From: Balneola sp. MJW-20
GTDB lineage: Bacteria; Bacteroidota; Rhodothermia; Balneolales; Balneolaceae
Assembly (NCBI RefSeq): GCF_040811775.1
Contig: NZ_JBFNXW010000002.1
Coordinates: 310,001 to 374,000 of the forward strand
Reading direction: 5' to 3'
Length of the DNA: 64,000 nucleotides
Position 1 is the stretch's first letter, and the number at the start of each line of letters is the position of its first letter. This document shows positions 1 through 9,114 of this stretch, piece after piece. The position numbers were made by a program, and so were the translations under genes. The notes under the pieces are model-generated. The model had not been told where the DNA came from. It was given only the letters and a program-made list of their open reading frames with translations, and did no database searches.

Positions 1-801
1 GTGATTAATTCTATGCATAGTATAGGCTTTGATACTGTCTGAATGAGTATCTTGATTGTATCTGAACCAAAGGTTGGTAAGCCGGGTCCCGTATACACTC
101 GGGCCTGAAGCGAAATCCAGTGCTTTGAATTCATGCTCAACGGCTTTTTCGTAATTACCCATCATCGCATAGTGTTCAGCCATTGAGTCATGAAGATTTG
201 GGCCGTTATATATTGCAAGTCCTTTCCGAATGGACTCCATAGCACCTTTTATATCTTCTTCACCATAAGCTCCGCCTGATTGTCGGTAAGCCATAGTATT
301 GTATGCAGCCGGTGATTCTTCCGGAAATTTAGCAATAAACTGACCAATGTCATCCTTGCCGTCCTGTAATCTGACAGCTTTTCGGTAGGCAAACATCGCG
401 GCGTCCGGGTAAGCCGTTACTGCAGCATCTATAGCTGCCCAAAAATCAGTTGAACCATCAGCATTTTCCATATCATACCAGGCTTTTTCCTGATCACTTA
501 GATCATCGTAACGGATCTTACCCATTTTTTCATCAGCGCTTCCTTTTAATCCGTTAGGACCATTACCTAAAGCTATTTGCGCCAACAGCAATTGTGCTGA
601 ACCGCAATTCTCATCTATGACTAATGCGGCTTTGGCCATCCCGGCAGCATACTGCTGCTCCAGATTCATCTGATGATTAATGGCTTTATTCATTATCTCA
701 GATGCATCTTCTGTACAGGACATATTAGTAAGCCATTGTGCATTAACTGTTGAACCCAGGAACATGCAGGTTGCTCCCATTAACAATATTTTTTTAAGCA
801 T
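1..801 (-). CDS. Secreted TPR-like repeat protein, 3' end cut by window edge
   Basis: Reading the minus strand from the ATG at 799-801 gives 267 codons without a stop, so the C-terminus lies outside the window. The start follows a good ribosome site (GGAG five bases before ATG). Residues 1-22 form a signal peptide ending in VNAQ, so the protein is periplasmic or outer-membrane facing. The rest is alpha-helical and Ala-rich; near residue 215 the run AEHYAMMGNYEKAVEHEF reads like a tetratricopeptide repeat. TPR proteins usually scaffold other proteins. No enzyme motif is visible and no specific function can be given. Confidence 0.8.
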   Translation of the reverse strand, partial: MLKKILLMGATCMFLGSTVNAQWLTNMSCTEDASEIMNKAINHQMNLEQQYAAGMAKAALVIDENCGSAQLLLAQIALGNGPNGLKGSADEKMGKIRYDDLSDQEKAWYDMENADGSTDFWAAIDAAVTAYPDAAMFAYRKAVRLQDGKDDIGQFIAKFPEESPAAYNTMAYRQSGGAYGEEDIKGAMESIRKGLAIYNGPNLHDSMAEHYAMMGNYEKAVEHEFKALDFASGPSVYGTRLTNLWFRYNQDTHSDSIKAYTMHRINH

Positions 802-1172
802 ATCATCTCCGTTTATTGTTTTCATTGATCCCATATTGCAGTTTACTCCAAAAGCAGTTATTTCTGTCGCACCCGTTTGATTTTGCACCAGTACTGCAAT
901 TCTTTCCAGAACTTCAGCAAATTGCTGAAATTATTATCAAATATAGTTAAGCAATATTATATAGAGCATATATCTTACCTTATATAATTGTATATGCATG
1001 TTAATAAATCCTAATGACGGTTAATTATTAACTAATAGCAAAGAATTGTTTATATCTAATAAAAATAAAATGATATATATTTAACTATATAGAAGTAAGT
1101 ATATAATTTTCATGGTTTGCCTACTTTGCAGAAGATCACAATGATCTGCATGATCAGATTTGCTGGTGGCAT
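802..1172. other. AT-rich gene-free stretch
   Basis: About 370 bases of very AT-rich sequence with no credible reading frame on either strand. It must contain the promoter of the minus-strand TPR-like gene. Two inverted repeats are visible: the strong one at 913-929 (listed separately) and GTTAAT-T-ATTAAC at 1020-1032, which in sequence this AT-rich could be chance. Confidence 0.6.
913..929. promoter_or_regulatory. 17-base near-perfect palindrome, candidate operator
   Basis: TTCAGCAA and TTGCTGAA are perfect 8-base arms around a single A. The site lies about 112-128 bases upstream of the start codon of the minus-strand TPR-like gene, where an upstream operator could sit. No T-run follows, so it does not look like a terminator. 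The binding protein is unknown. Confidence 0.35.
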
Positions 1173-1526
1173 GTGATTGAATTGAGAATTGATGTTTCTA
1201 ATGAATGTGGCTGTTATACTTGTATTAGTATTCATCAGCCTGAGCACATAAAAGAATACACCGCTGATGAAAGTGCGGTGTACCCTAATTGCTTAGAGGT
1301 CACTGTCATTCCAGGGGAGGCGGGAGGAAGCATAGAATATGAATACCCGGAATATTTGAATGAGCATCTTTATTCGACTGATCTGTTCTTTCATGTTAAT
1401 GATGTTTTCAACTGTCAGTACATATTTTATGCTCAGAGTATGAAAATATATCTGTTAGAAAATAAAGGCTTTGTTCTACCTGAAATAAAAACGCCCCGCA
1501 AAATCAATGTTTTACGAGGCGTTTAG
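1173..1526 (+). CDS. Orphan reading frame, 117 residues, doubtful
   Basis: This frame has a GTG start, no ribosome site and no ATG in frame. It stays open upstream to the stop at 1104-1106, so the true start is unclear. The product is acidic with five cysteines, including a CGCYTC cluster at residues 12-17. I recognise no family. Its last dozen codons lie inside the hairpin that terminates tRNA-Leu on the other strand, which is unusual for a real gene and suggests a decaying remnant or a chance frame. The upstream in-frame text continues with protein-like composition, which favours a remnant of a longer gene. Confidence 0.3.
   Translation: MIELRIDVSNECGCYTCISIHQPEHIKEYTADESAVYPNCLEVTVIPGEAGGSIEYEYPEYLNEHLYSTDLFFHVNDVFNCQYIFYAQSMKIYLLENKGFVLPEIKTPRKINVLRGV
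1483..1524 (-). terminator. Rho-independent terminator of tRNA-Leu
   Basis: The arms AAACGCC (1489-1495) and GGCGTTT (1518-1524) extend inward through CG and AAAA/TTTT pairs with two mismatches. On the minus strand the stem runs straight into TTTTTATTT. It lies only two bases beyond the 3' end of tRNA-Leu. Confidence 0.8.
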
Positions 1527-1614
1527 TACCGCAGGCCGGACTCGAACCGGCACGGACATTTTAATATCCATTGGATTTTAAGTCCAACGTGTCTACCAAT
1601 TCCACCACTGCGGC
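1527..1614 (-). tRNA. tRNA-Leu (anticodon UAA)
   Basis: The minus strand folds as a class II tRNA. The acceptor arm is GCCGCAG/CTGCGGT with a terminal G-U pair, followed by discriminator A. The D arm contains TGGTAGACAC. The anticodon loop CTTAAAA carries UAA, reading UUA/UUG codons. There is a long variable arm and a T arm with GGTTCGAGTCC. The long variable arm and anticodon both indicate leucine. The 3' CCA is not encoded and must be added enzymatically. Confidence 0.95.
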
Positions 1615-1620
1615 ATCGTG

Positions 1621-1651
1621 GTTAGCTGATGGCTGATTGCTCATAGCTAAC
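1621..1651. repeat. Inverted repeat upstream of tRNA-Leu
   Basis: GTTAGCT (1621-1627) and AGCTAAC (1645-1651) are perfect arms with a 17-base loop, six bases upstream of the 5' end of tRNA-Leu. It may be part of the tRNA promoter region or a 5' leader hairpin. Nothing else is evident between the tRNA and the next gene at 1864. Confidence 0.3.
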
Positions 1652-1863
1652 AGGTAGATATCATACTCACTGTGATCTCAATTCCTAGTGAGGCGCCAAA
1701 TATAAGAGTTAATACGCTACTTCTACAAAAGTATTTTGGATTATTCCTGCCCCGGTTCTCAGGTATTCTCTTTCAACAACTTGTTTTTGACCGGATAGAT
1801 TTTAAGTTGTCTGTAATATTATTGGGTTACAATATTTTCTATTAACTAAACGCTTTTCACACC

Positions 1864-4800
1864 ATGGTCAAAACGAACTTCGTTGCGCTGATCTTCCTGA
1901 TCTTTGCAGCTTTCTCCCTGAATGGTTTTGCACAGGAGTCTTCTGTGATATCCCAAACCAGCTATAATGCACTCGAACTCAGAAATGTAAGTACCGGATT
2001 TGCTTCCGGACGCATAGCTGATATCGCAATTCATCCCGAACACGAGAACACCTGGTATGTGGCTGCCGGTTCGGGCGGTGTTTGGAAAACTGAAAATGCC
2101 GGGATCACCTGGACACCGATCTTTGATAATCAGCCATCTTATTCGATCGGTTCTCTGACCATAGATCCGCATAACCCGGCAGTGATCTGGGTTGGTACCG
2201 GAGAGGATGTCGGGGGACGTCATGTAGGTTTCGGCGATGGTATCTACAAAAGTACGGACGAAGGCAGAACCTGGACCAACATGGGACTTAAAGAATCACA
2301 GCACATTTCCACCATTCTGGTTCACCCGGAGGATCCGGATGTCGTGCTTGTTGCAGTGCAGGGACCTCTCTGGAATAAAGGTGGGGAAAGAGGTTTATAT
2401 CGCACCGATGACGGCGGCGAGTCATGGAATAAAGTACTGGGGGATGATGAATGGACTGGTGCTACTGATATTGTTGTGGATCCCCGCGAGCCGAATGTAA
2501 TGTATGCAGCCACCTGGCAGCGACACCGCACAGTAGCGGCCTATATGGGTGGAGGACCCGGTTCCGGAATTCATAAATCTACCGACGGCGGGTTAACCTG
2601 GACGGAACTGAAGAACGGCATACCGGGGTCTAATCTCGGAAAGATCGGGCTGGCCATTTCCCCGCAGGACCCGGATATCGTATATGCTGCTATTGAACTG
2701 GACAGGACCGAAGGGGGACTTTTTATGTCGGATGACCGGGGAGCTTCCTGGAATAAGATGTCGGATATGGTATCCGGCGGAACGGGACCTCATTACTATC
2801 AGGAGCTATACGCTTCCCCGCATACTTTTGGACGGATCTATCTGATGAACGTTCGAACTCTTGTTTCTGACGATCATGGACGTACTTATTCGACACTGCC
2901 GGAAAGGGATAAGCATTCCGATAACCATGCACTGGCTTTCCGCTCAGATGAACCGGATTATCTGCTTATGGGCTCAGATGGCGGAGTCTATGAGACTTTT
3001 GATCACGGAGCAAACTGGAGATATATGCCAAATCTGCCACTGACGCAGTACTATAAAGTTGCTGTGGATGATGAAAAACCATTTTACAACCTGTATGGCG
3101 GAACTCAGGATAACGGTACGCATGAAGGACCTTCGAGAACAGATCTGACGCACGGCATACGTAATGCTGACTGGAAACATATTCTCTTTGCGGATGGCCA
3201 TGATACCGCCACCGAACCGGGTAATCCTGATATCGTTTATGGTGAGACACAGCAGGGCGGACTTCATCGTATCGACCGAAAAACAGGAGAGCAGGTCTTT
3301 ATTCAACCTCAGGCTGGGGAAGGAGAAGATTTTGAGCGCTTTAACTGGGATGCACCCATACTGGTAAGCCCGCATAGTCCTGCCAGGTTGTACTTTGCCT
3401 CTCAGCGGGTGTGGAGATCCGATAACCGGGGCGATAGCTGGACCCCAATTTCTGGTGACCTGACCCGGGACCAGGAACGCCTTACCCTGGAGATCATGGG
3501 TAAACAGCAGAGCTGGGATAATCCCTGGGATGTAAACGCCATGTCGAACTATAATACCATCACCTCGCTGGGCGAATCGCCATTGCAGGAGGGACTGCTG
3601 TATGCCGGTACCGACGACGGAATCATTCAGGTAAGTGAGGATGGAGGAGAGAACTGGCGCCGGATCGAGGTGGGAAGTATCCGGGGCGTTCCTTCTACGG
3701 CTTTTGTGAATGATGTAAGAGCAGATCTTTATGATGTGAATACTGTATATGCTGCACTCGATAATCACAAATATGGTGATTTTACTCCTTATCTGATCAA
3801 AAGTACGGATCGGGGTCGCAGCTGGGAGTCGATCTCCGGTAATCTTCCCGATCGACACCTGGTATGGAGAATGGTTCAGGATCATATAGATCCGGATCTG
3901 CTTTTTGCGGCTACCGAATTCGGAATATTCTTTACGGTAGACGGAGGAAATGAATGGGTTAAAATGAAAGGCGGGGCACCCACTATATCATTCAGAGATA
4001 TCACCATTCAGCGCGAGCATAATGATCTGGTAGCAGCTTCTTTCGGTCGAGGATACTACATCGTGGATGATATTTCTCCTCTGAGGCAGGTTGATGAAGA
4101 GAGCCTGAACAAAGAAGGAGTTCTCTTCGACACCCGTGATGCATTATGGTATCAGCCGAGAAGTGTGGAGATCGATCCCGGTGCTTCGTTCTACACGGCA
4201 GAGAATCCGCCTTTCGGCGCCGTATTTACCTATTATCTGAAGGACGGTCTGACCAGCATAGAGTCAGAGCGCAAGAAAAGCGAAAGAGCACTGGAGGACG
4301 ACGAAGATGTTCCCTTCCCGGGCTGGGATGCTCTGGAAGCGGAGGTCCGGCAGGAAGATCCGACGATCAGAATCACGATCAAGGATGAAGCGGGTAATGT
4401 GGTCAATCATGTATTCGGCCCGGCTTCTTCAGGATTCCACCGCGTAAACTGGGAACTCGAGATGTCTTCGAAAAACTATGTATCGGGTAATGGCCGCAGA
4501 AATGGCTTCCCGGTAACACCCGGAACCTACACCGCAACCATGTCAAAGATCGTGGACGGAGTAGTGACAGAGCTGGATGATCCGGTTACTTTTGATGTAG
4601 TACCTCTTAGAGAACCTACTCTGGAAGGAGCAGCCTACGAGGATATGATCGCTTTCAGAGAGGTGGTCACTGAATTCCAGCTAGAGCTCACCGCAGCTTC
4701 AAACCTGCTGGATGAACAGCTTGACCTGGTTGGCAAGATGAAGACGGCACTCAGCAGAGCGGATAACGCCGACCCGGAATTGTTGAAAGACATTCATGAT

Positions 4801-5082
4801 GCTCGTATGAACCTTCTGGAGATCCGGGAGAAAATGCAGGGCAGTGAAGTGAAAAATGAGGTGGGAGAGCGGAATCCTCCAAGTCCTTCCTCAAGATTAT
4901 TCGTAGGGATACGCGGTCTTAATACCACCTATGGTCCGACGCCTATGCACAAGGAAATGATTGAGATCGGAAAAGCCGAATTTGAACCCATAGCGGATGA
5001 GCTGCAACGATTTGCGGACAGCACTATGGCAGATCTCCTGAGACGCTTGGCTGCGGCCGGCGCTCCTCCTATAGAGAATTAA
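1864..5082 (+). CDS. Large secreted Asp-box (BNR/sortilin-like) beta-propeller protein
   Basis: This 1072-residue protein has a signal peptide ending FAQ at about residue 24. It carries at least ten Asp-box motifs of the type S-x-D-x-G-x-T-W, for example KSTDEGRTW, RTDDGGESW, KSTDGGLTW, RSDNRGDSW and KSTDRGRSW, spread over residues 70-700. These mark a ten-bladed VPS10/sortilin or glycosidase-like propeller. The region around 820-900 looks like an Ig-like segment, and the last 150 residues are helical. The family is common in marine Bacteroidota and often labelled glycosyl hydrolase, but no catalytic residues can be assigned. A periplasmic or surface carbohydrate- or peptide-binding role is inferred. 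It is monocistronic, with a strong terminator after it. Confidence 0.9.
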   Translation: MVKTNFVALIFLIFAAFSLNGFAQESSVISQTSYNALELRNVSTGFASGRIADIAIHPEHENTWYVAAGSGGVWKTENAGITWTPIFDNQPSYSIGSLTIDPHNPAVIWVGTGEDVGGRHVGFGDGIYKSTDEGRTWTNMGLKESQHISTILVHPEDPDVVLVAVQGPLWNKGGERGLYRTDDGGESWNKVLGDDEWTGATDIVVDPREPNVMYAATWQRHRTVAAYMGGGPGSGIHKSTDGGLTWTELKNGIPGSNLGKIGLAISPQDPDIVYAAIELDRTEGGLFMSDDRGASWNKMSDMVSGGTGPHYYQELYASPHTFGRIYLMNVRTLVSDDHGRTYSTLPERDKHSDNHALAFRSDEPDYLLMGSDGGVYETFDHGANWRYMPNLPLTQYYKVAVDDEKPFYNLYGGTQDNGTHEGPSRTDLTHGIRNADWKHILFADGHDTATEPGNPDIVYGETQQGGLHRIDRKTGEQVFIQPQAGEGEDFERFNWDAPILVSPHSPARLYFASQRVWRSDNRGDSWTPISGDLTRDQERLTLEIMGKQQSWDNPWDVNAMSNYNTITSLGESPLQEGLLYAGTDDGIIQVSEDGGENWRRIEVGSIRGVPSTAFVNDVRADLYDVNTVYAALDNHKYGDFTPYLIKSTDRGRSWESISGNLPDRHLVWRMVQDHIDPDLLFAATEFGIFFTVDGGNEWVKMKGGAPTISFRDITIQREHNDLVAASFGRGYYIVDDISPLRQVDEESLNKEGVLFDTRDALWYQPRSVEIDPGASFYTAENPPFGAVFTYYLKDGLTSIESERKKSERALEDDEDVPFPGWDALEAEVRQEDPTIRITIKDEAGNVVNHVFGPASSGFHRVNWELEMSSKNYVSGNGRRNGFPVTPGTYTATMSKIVDGVVTELDDPVTFDVVPLREPTLEGAAYEDMIAFREVVTEFQLELTAASNLLDEQLDLVGKMKTALSRADNADPELLKDIHDARMNLLEIREKMQGSEVKNEVGERNPPSPSSRLFVGIRGLNTTYGPTPMHKEMIEIGKAEFEPIADELQRFADSTMADLLRRLAAAGAPPIEN

Positions 5083-5101
5083 ATAGTTAAATCAGGATCT
5101 T

Positions 5102-5136
5102 AAGCCCCGTAAGTAAACATTACGGGGCTTTTTTTA
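5102..5136 (+). terminator. Rho-independent terminator after propeller gene
   Basis: The perfect arms AAGCCCCGTAA and TTACGGGGCTT enclose a 7-base loop and are followed by a run of T, 20 bases after the stop codon. Confidence 0.95.
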
Positions 5137-5207
5137 TACGCTCAAAAAAATATGCATTCAGGAATCTGTTTTGTAAATTCTGAAAAATCATCTATTACCC
5201 TATTACT

Positions 5208-5771
5208 ATGAAAAAACTACTATTCCTTATACCCATATTGTTCTTTACCGTCTTTATGACCGATGCACAGGCTCAGTTTGAGATCGGTGCATCCTACGAG
5301 GTCAGAGATGAATCCCCCAAGAACGGATTCGGTGTCCGTGTTGAAAAAGGGATCTTTGAAAAATTCCCTTTAGTAAATCTGAGAATGCGAGCTCATTTCA
5401 GTTACTTTTCCGAATCGAATAACATCAGCGGCGGGAATGTTTCTTATTCGACCGATCTGACAAGTTATGACTTCGGTCTTGCACTAACCGGTGGAGTACC
5501 TATCGGACTGATCGAGCCGTATGCAGGCCTGGGACTTGGTTCTGAATCGTTCGACCTGGAAGTAAAAGACCTCCAGGGAGTCGGCGCTGATATTCAGGCA
5601 GGGGATGAAAACAACATCTACTGGAATACTTTCATTGGTGCCAGAGTGACCATTATTCCGCTCCTGAAACCTTTTGTTGAGTACAGATATTCCAATTATA
5701 AACTCAGCAGTCCGGATCTTTCTGACAGCCAGAATGGTCGTATCATGTTCGGAGTTTATTTAAGTTTCTGA
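5208..5771 (+). CDS. Outer-membrane beta-barrel protein
   Basis: This 187-residue protein has a signal peptide (MKKLLFLIP... ending AQAQ at about 23). Alternating hydrophobic strands follow, and the C-terminus is FGVYLSF; a terminal Phe is the usual signal for the BAM assembly machinery. Size and strand pattern fit an eight-stranded OmpX/OmpA-N-like barrel. Glycine- and aromatic-rich turns such as GVPIGLIEPYAGLGLG support this. The ligand or role is not visible. It stands alone between two terminators. Confidence 0.85.
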   Translation: MKKLLFLIPILFFTVFMTDAQAQFEIGASYEVRDESPKNGFGVRVEKGIFEKFPLVNLRMRAHFSYFSESNNISGGNVSYSTDLTSYDFGLALTGGVPIGLIEPYAGLGLGSESFDLEVKDLQGVGADIQAGDENNIYWNTFIGARVTIIPLLKPFVEYRYSNYKLSSPDLSDSQNGRIMFGVYLSF

Positions 5772-5792
5772 GCCCTAAGTACTTAAGCTGAC

Positions 5793-5824
5793 AGCGGATG
5801 TGATCTTCACATCCGCTTTTTTTA
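5793..5824 (+). terminator. Rho-independent terminator after barrel gene
   Basis: Perfect 11-base arms AGCGGATGTGA and TCACATCCGCT enclose a TCT loop and are followed by eight T. It ends about 70 bases before the start of the downstream stringent-response gene, so that gene needs its own promoter in the gap. Confidence 0.95.
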
Positions 5825-5895
5825 TAGGCATTAATACGTTAAAAGCTTGCTTAGACCCTCACAAAAGTGTTTACTTAGTGATAAGTGCATTACTG

Positions 5896-8142
5896 ATGGA
5901 TAATACCGACGAACATATTAAATACGACCTGGAAGGACTGAAGCTTAATAAAGCTTTGCGTCAGGACCTTAAATCTTTACTCGATCTCTGTGAAGAATAC
6001 ATGGAGGAGTATGATGAAGATGCGATCACGAAAGCTTTCAAACTCTGCTATATGTCGCATGAGGGGATCACCCGTGCTTCCGGTGAGCCCTATTATTACC
6101 ATCCGGTAGATGTAGCTAAGATCGTTGTGCGTGAGATCAATATTGATGATGTATCTGTGATCGCAGCCCTGCTGCATGATACCGTCGAGGATACGGATGT
6201 GAATATGGATGACATCCGGAACTGGTTTGGCGATGAAGTCGCTTTGATCATCGATGGGGTTACCAAGATCGAAGGAGTTTTTAAAAGCCGCGATGCCAAA
6301 CAGGCGGAAGCATTTATGAAACTACTCCTTTCAATGGCGGAAGACATCCGGGTGGTTTTGATCAAGTTTGCCGATCGTCTTCATAATATGAGGACTATTC
6401 AGCATCTCAGAAGAGAAAAACAGATCAAGATCGCTACGGAAACCATGGAGTTATATGCCCCTCTTGCTCATCGTTTTGGCCTGTTCCGGATCAAGAATGA
6501 ATTAGAAGACCTTTGCTTTAAGGCCATTGATCCCACTTCGTATAAATTCGTTGCCCGTAAACTTCGTGAGAAGAAGGAGGACCGGGAGGGATTTGTACAC
6601 GAATTCATGAGACCGATCGAAAACGAGCTTGAAAAGCTGAGTTACAACTTTGAGATCAAAGGCAGACCTAAGCATATATTTTCGATCTACCGTAAGATGC
6701 AGCGGCAACAGAAACCCTTTGAGGAGATCTATGATCTGTTTGCGATCCGTATCATACTGGAGGACCCGCATAAAAAGGAAGACTGCTGGAGAGTTTATTC
6801 TATTATTACCGACTGGTATACCCCGATCCCCGAGCGATTCAGGGACTTTATTTCGGTTCCCAAGACCAACGGATATCAGTCGCTGCATACTACCGTAATT
6901 ACAAACAAAGGCCGTAAAGTTGAAGTACAGATCAGAACGCGGCGCATGGATGATATTGCCGAAAAAGGTCTGGCCGCTCACTGGAAATACAAAGAAGGAG
7001 CAGACGGAGGATCTGAAAGTCTGAGCCGCTTTATCAGCTGGGTAAGGGATGTACTGGATAATCCCAGACCGGATGCGGCAACCGATTTCGTTAAAGATTT
7101 CCAGCTCAACCTGTACCAGGATGAGATCTACGTGTTCACCCCGGATGGTGAGCTCAGGACCCTCCCACGGGATGCCACACCCATAGATTTTGCTTTTGAG
7201 ATCCACTCGGAGATCGGTGAAAGAGCGATGGCAGCTAAGGTGAACGGGAAGATGGTACCCTTAAGACAGAAACTGAAGAACGGGGACCAGGTTGAGATCA
7301 TAACCGGGAATAAGATCAATCTGAACCCGGACTGGATCGACGATGTGGTAACCCATAAAGCTAAGTCCCGGATCCGCCAGTTCATCAAGCAAAAGCAGCG
7401 TAAGGTTGCTGAAGAAGGAAGGGAAGTATGGAACAAACGGGCCGAAAAAGGCAAGCTTGAGATCTCGGATCAGGAACTCACAAAGTTTGCCAAAGTCTTT
7501 AAGTATGAGGCTTCTCAGGACTTGTTCTATGATATCGGAACCGGAATATTTGATGTAAATAAACTCTTCAAAGAGGTTAAAAAATATAAGAGTACCGGCC
7601 GTATCGATCGTATTGGTGAGAGAGAAACGGAGGAATTTTCCGAAGGGGAAATACAGAAAAAATATATCGATGCTGCCCGGGCAGTTGGAGACGGTAAGTC
7701 ACTGATCATCAACGGGGAGATCACAAATGTTAAATATTCCTACGCAAATTGTTGTAACCCGATCCCGGGTGATGATGTGATTGGATTTATATCCAGAACC
7801 GGGGACATAAAGATCCATCGGAGCATGTGTAACAATGCTCGCCACCTGATCAAAACGGAAAGTGACCGGATCGTGGACGTAAACTGGGCGAAAAATATCG
7901 AAGCGAAGTTCCTGGGAGCGGTTAAAGTGATCGGGGAAGATAGGGTAGGTATGATCAATGACATTACGGATGTACTGTCTAAGTCATTGGAAACAAACAT
8001 GAAGAGCATCAATGTAAATTCGGACAGCGGGATGTTTGAAGGGATCATTACCCTCTATGTGAACGGAATTTCTCATCTTAACAAGATCATGAAGAGGCTG
8101 GGAAAGGTCGAGGGGGTAAAGAATGTATTACGATATGAGTAA
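5896..8142 (+). CDS. Bifunctional (p)ppGpp synthetase/hydrolase (RelA/SpoT, Rsh)
   Basis: This enzyme makes and degrades the alarmone (p)ppGpp. From the ATG at 5896 it has 748 residues. The frame is open to an ATG at 5800, but that one lies inside the preceding terminator, so 5896 is preferred. The order is an HD hydrolase domain (HD at 94-95, FADRLHN near 158-164), a synthetase domain (RPKHIFSIYRK; VPKTNGYQSLHTT; EVQIRT), a TGS domain (IYVFTPDGE onward, about 400-465), a Cys-Cys region (SYANCCNPIPGD) and a C-terminal ACT domain (about 675-748). Both active sites look intact, so it is probably the main bifunctional Rsh. No operon partner is evident. Confidence 0.96.
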   Translation: MDNTDEHIKYDLEGLKLNKALRQDLKSLLDLCEEYMEEYDEDAITKAFKLCYMSHEGITRASGEPYYYHPVDVAKIVVREINIDDVSVIAALLHDTVEDTDVNMDDIRNWFGDEVALIIDGVTKIEGVFKSRDAKQAEAFMKLLLSMAEDIRVVLIKFADRLHNMRTIQHLRREKQIKIATETMELYAPLAHRFGLFRIKNELEDLCFKAIDPTSYKFVARKLREKKEDREGFVHEFMRPIENELEKLSYNFEIKGRPKHIFSIYRKMQRQQKPFEEIYDLFAIRIILEDPHKKEDCWRVYSIITDWYTPIPERFRDFISVPKTNGYQSLHTTVITNKGRKVEVQIRTRRMDDIAEKGLAAHWKYKEGADGGSESLSRFISWVRDVLDNPRPDAATDFVKDFQLNLYQDEIYVFTPDGELRTLPRDATPIDFAFEIHSEIGERAMAAKVNGKMVPLRQKLKNGDQVEIITGNKINLNPDWIDDVVTHKAKSRIRQFIKQKQRKVAEEGREVWNKRAEKGKLEISDQELTKFAKVFKYEASQDLFYDIGTGIFDVNKLFKEVKKYKSTGRIDRIGERETEEFSEGEIQKKYIDAARAVGDGKSLIINGEITNVKYSYANCCNPIPGDDVIGFISRTGDIKIHRSMCNNARHLIKTESDRIVDVNWAKNIEAKFLGAVKVIGEDRVGMINDITDVLSKSLETNMKSINVNSDSGMFEGIITLYVNGISHLNKIMKRLGKVEGVKNVLRYE

Positions 8143-8317
8143 ATGCTTAAATGTTAACCTTTTTGTAGAAGGGATATTTGTATATATTGGTTATATATCA
8201 AATTATTCGCTTTAGATATGGTTACAGCTTAAGGAATAAATGATCGTGAATAATTTGGAAGGACAACGCACCTGATAATAAAGGTACAGAGGTGCATAAC
8301 ATAAATGGACAACAATT

Positions 8318-8632
8318 ATGATGACCTACACGAAACGTGATGTTGTACGTCGAGTAGCGGAAGCTATGGATGAACCAATGATCCAGGCTGAGCCATGGGT
8401 TGATTCGGTGATCGTGGCTTTACGTGAAATAATGATGTCAGCAGACACGGAATGCAGAATTGAGATCAGGGATTTCGGAGTCTTTGAAGTGAAAGAAACA
8501 AAGGCAAAACCTAAAGCAAGAAATCCAAAAACGAATGAAGTAATTTACGTTCCTGCACACCGTAAAACTCATTTCAAACCAAGCAAACTGCTGAAGAAAT
8601 TCTTAAGGCAGCCTCTGGAAGACGTAAAATAA
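8318..8632 (+). CDS. HU/IHF-family DNA-binding protein
   Basis: This 104-residue basic protein carries the HU fold: an N-terminal helix pair (TKRDVVRRVAEAM), then IEIRDFGVFEVKE, and the DNA-contacting arm KPKARNPKTNEVIYVPAHRK, where N-P is the residue pair that kinks DNA in this family. The lysine-rich tail KPSKLLKKFLR is typical. It bends and compacts DNA as a dimer. The start could be either ATG of the ATGATG pair at 8318. About 175 bases upstream are non-coding and should hold its promoter. It precedes ruvX by 26 bases. Confidence 0.93.
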   Translation: MMTYTKRDVVRRVAEAMDEPMIQAEPWVDSVIVALREIMMSADTECRIEIRDFGVFEVKETKAKPKARNPKTNEVIYVPAHRKTHFKPSKLLKKFLRQPLEDVK

Positions 8633-8658
8633 ACATCTTTATAACGAATTTTTAAGCC

Positions 8659-9114
8659 TTGCAGGATTATTCAAGACTGGTAGGAATTGATGTCGGCACC
8701 AAACGAATCGGGGTGGCGCGGACCGATCTGTTACAAACCATTGCAAGTCCTGTTGGTACCTTCTCACCGGACGATATTCTGGCAGAATTAAAGGCATTAG
8801 TTGAGGATTCTAAGATTGAAAAATTTATCGTAGGATGGCCTCTCAATCCGAATGGAGAGGAGGGCCGTGCTACCGATATGGTAGATGAATTCATTAAGAA
8901 AATACTCTCCAAACATTTTCCCGATATTCCCGTTGTCAGAATTGATGAACGATATACCTCTAATAAGGCTTTAGACTTAATGTTGGAAGCAGGCGTGCCA
9001 AAGCAAAAAAGGAAGGAAAAAGGCCGCCGAGACAGAATCGCAGCAGCGATCATCCTTCAAAATTATTTAGACTCCCAAGATAATTATGGCAATTCTACCC
9101 ATCGTAACATATAA
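8659..9114 (+). CDS. ruvX: Putative pre-16S rRNA nuclease / Holliday junction resolvase
   Basis: This 151-residue RNase H-fold protein of the YqgF/RuvX family acts in 16S rRNA 5' end maturation or as a Holliday junction resolvase. The family motifs are present: VGIDVGTKRIGVA with the first acidic residue, FIVGWPLNPNG, IDERYTS, and KGRRDRIAAAIIL with a late Asp. The start is a TTG at 8659, as no ATG is available at the right place. It overlaps the start of def by 29 bases, so the two are translationally linked. Confidence 0.93.
   Translation: MQDYSRLVGIDVGTKRIGVARTDLLQTIASPVGTFSPDDILAELKALVEDSKIEKFIVGWPLNPNGEEGRATDMVDEFIKKILSKHFPDIPVVRIDERYTSNKALDLMLEAGVPKQKRKEKGRRDRIAAAIILQNYLDSQDNYGNSTHRNI

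Noticed and set aside
2974..3885. 303-codon minus-strand frame inside the propeller gene
   Set aside because: It lies wholly opposite a clear Asp-box protein with signal peptide and terminator; its composition is that of an antisense frame and no family is recognisable.
6502..7206. 234-codon minus-strand frame opposite the Rsh gene
   Set aside because: Shadow of the synthetase and TGS coding sequence, with no start signal and no recognisable domain.
8305..8340. Short upstream frame overlapping the HU start (11 codons)
   Set aside because: ATG exists, but there is no codon bias toward any amino acid and no sign of attenuation; too short to support.
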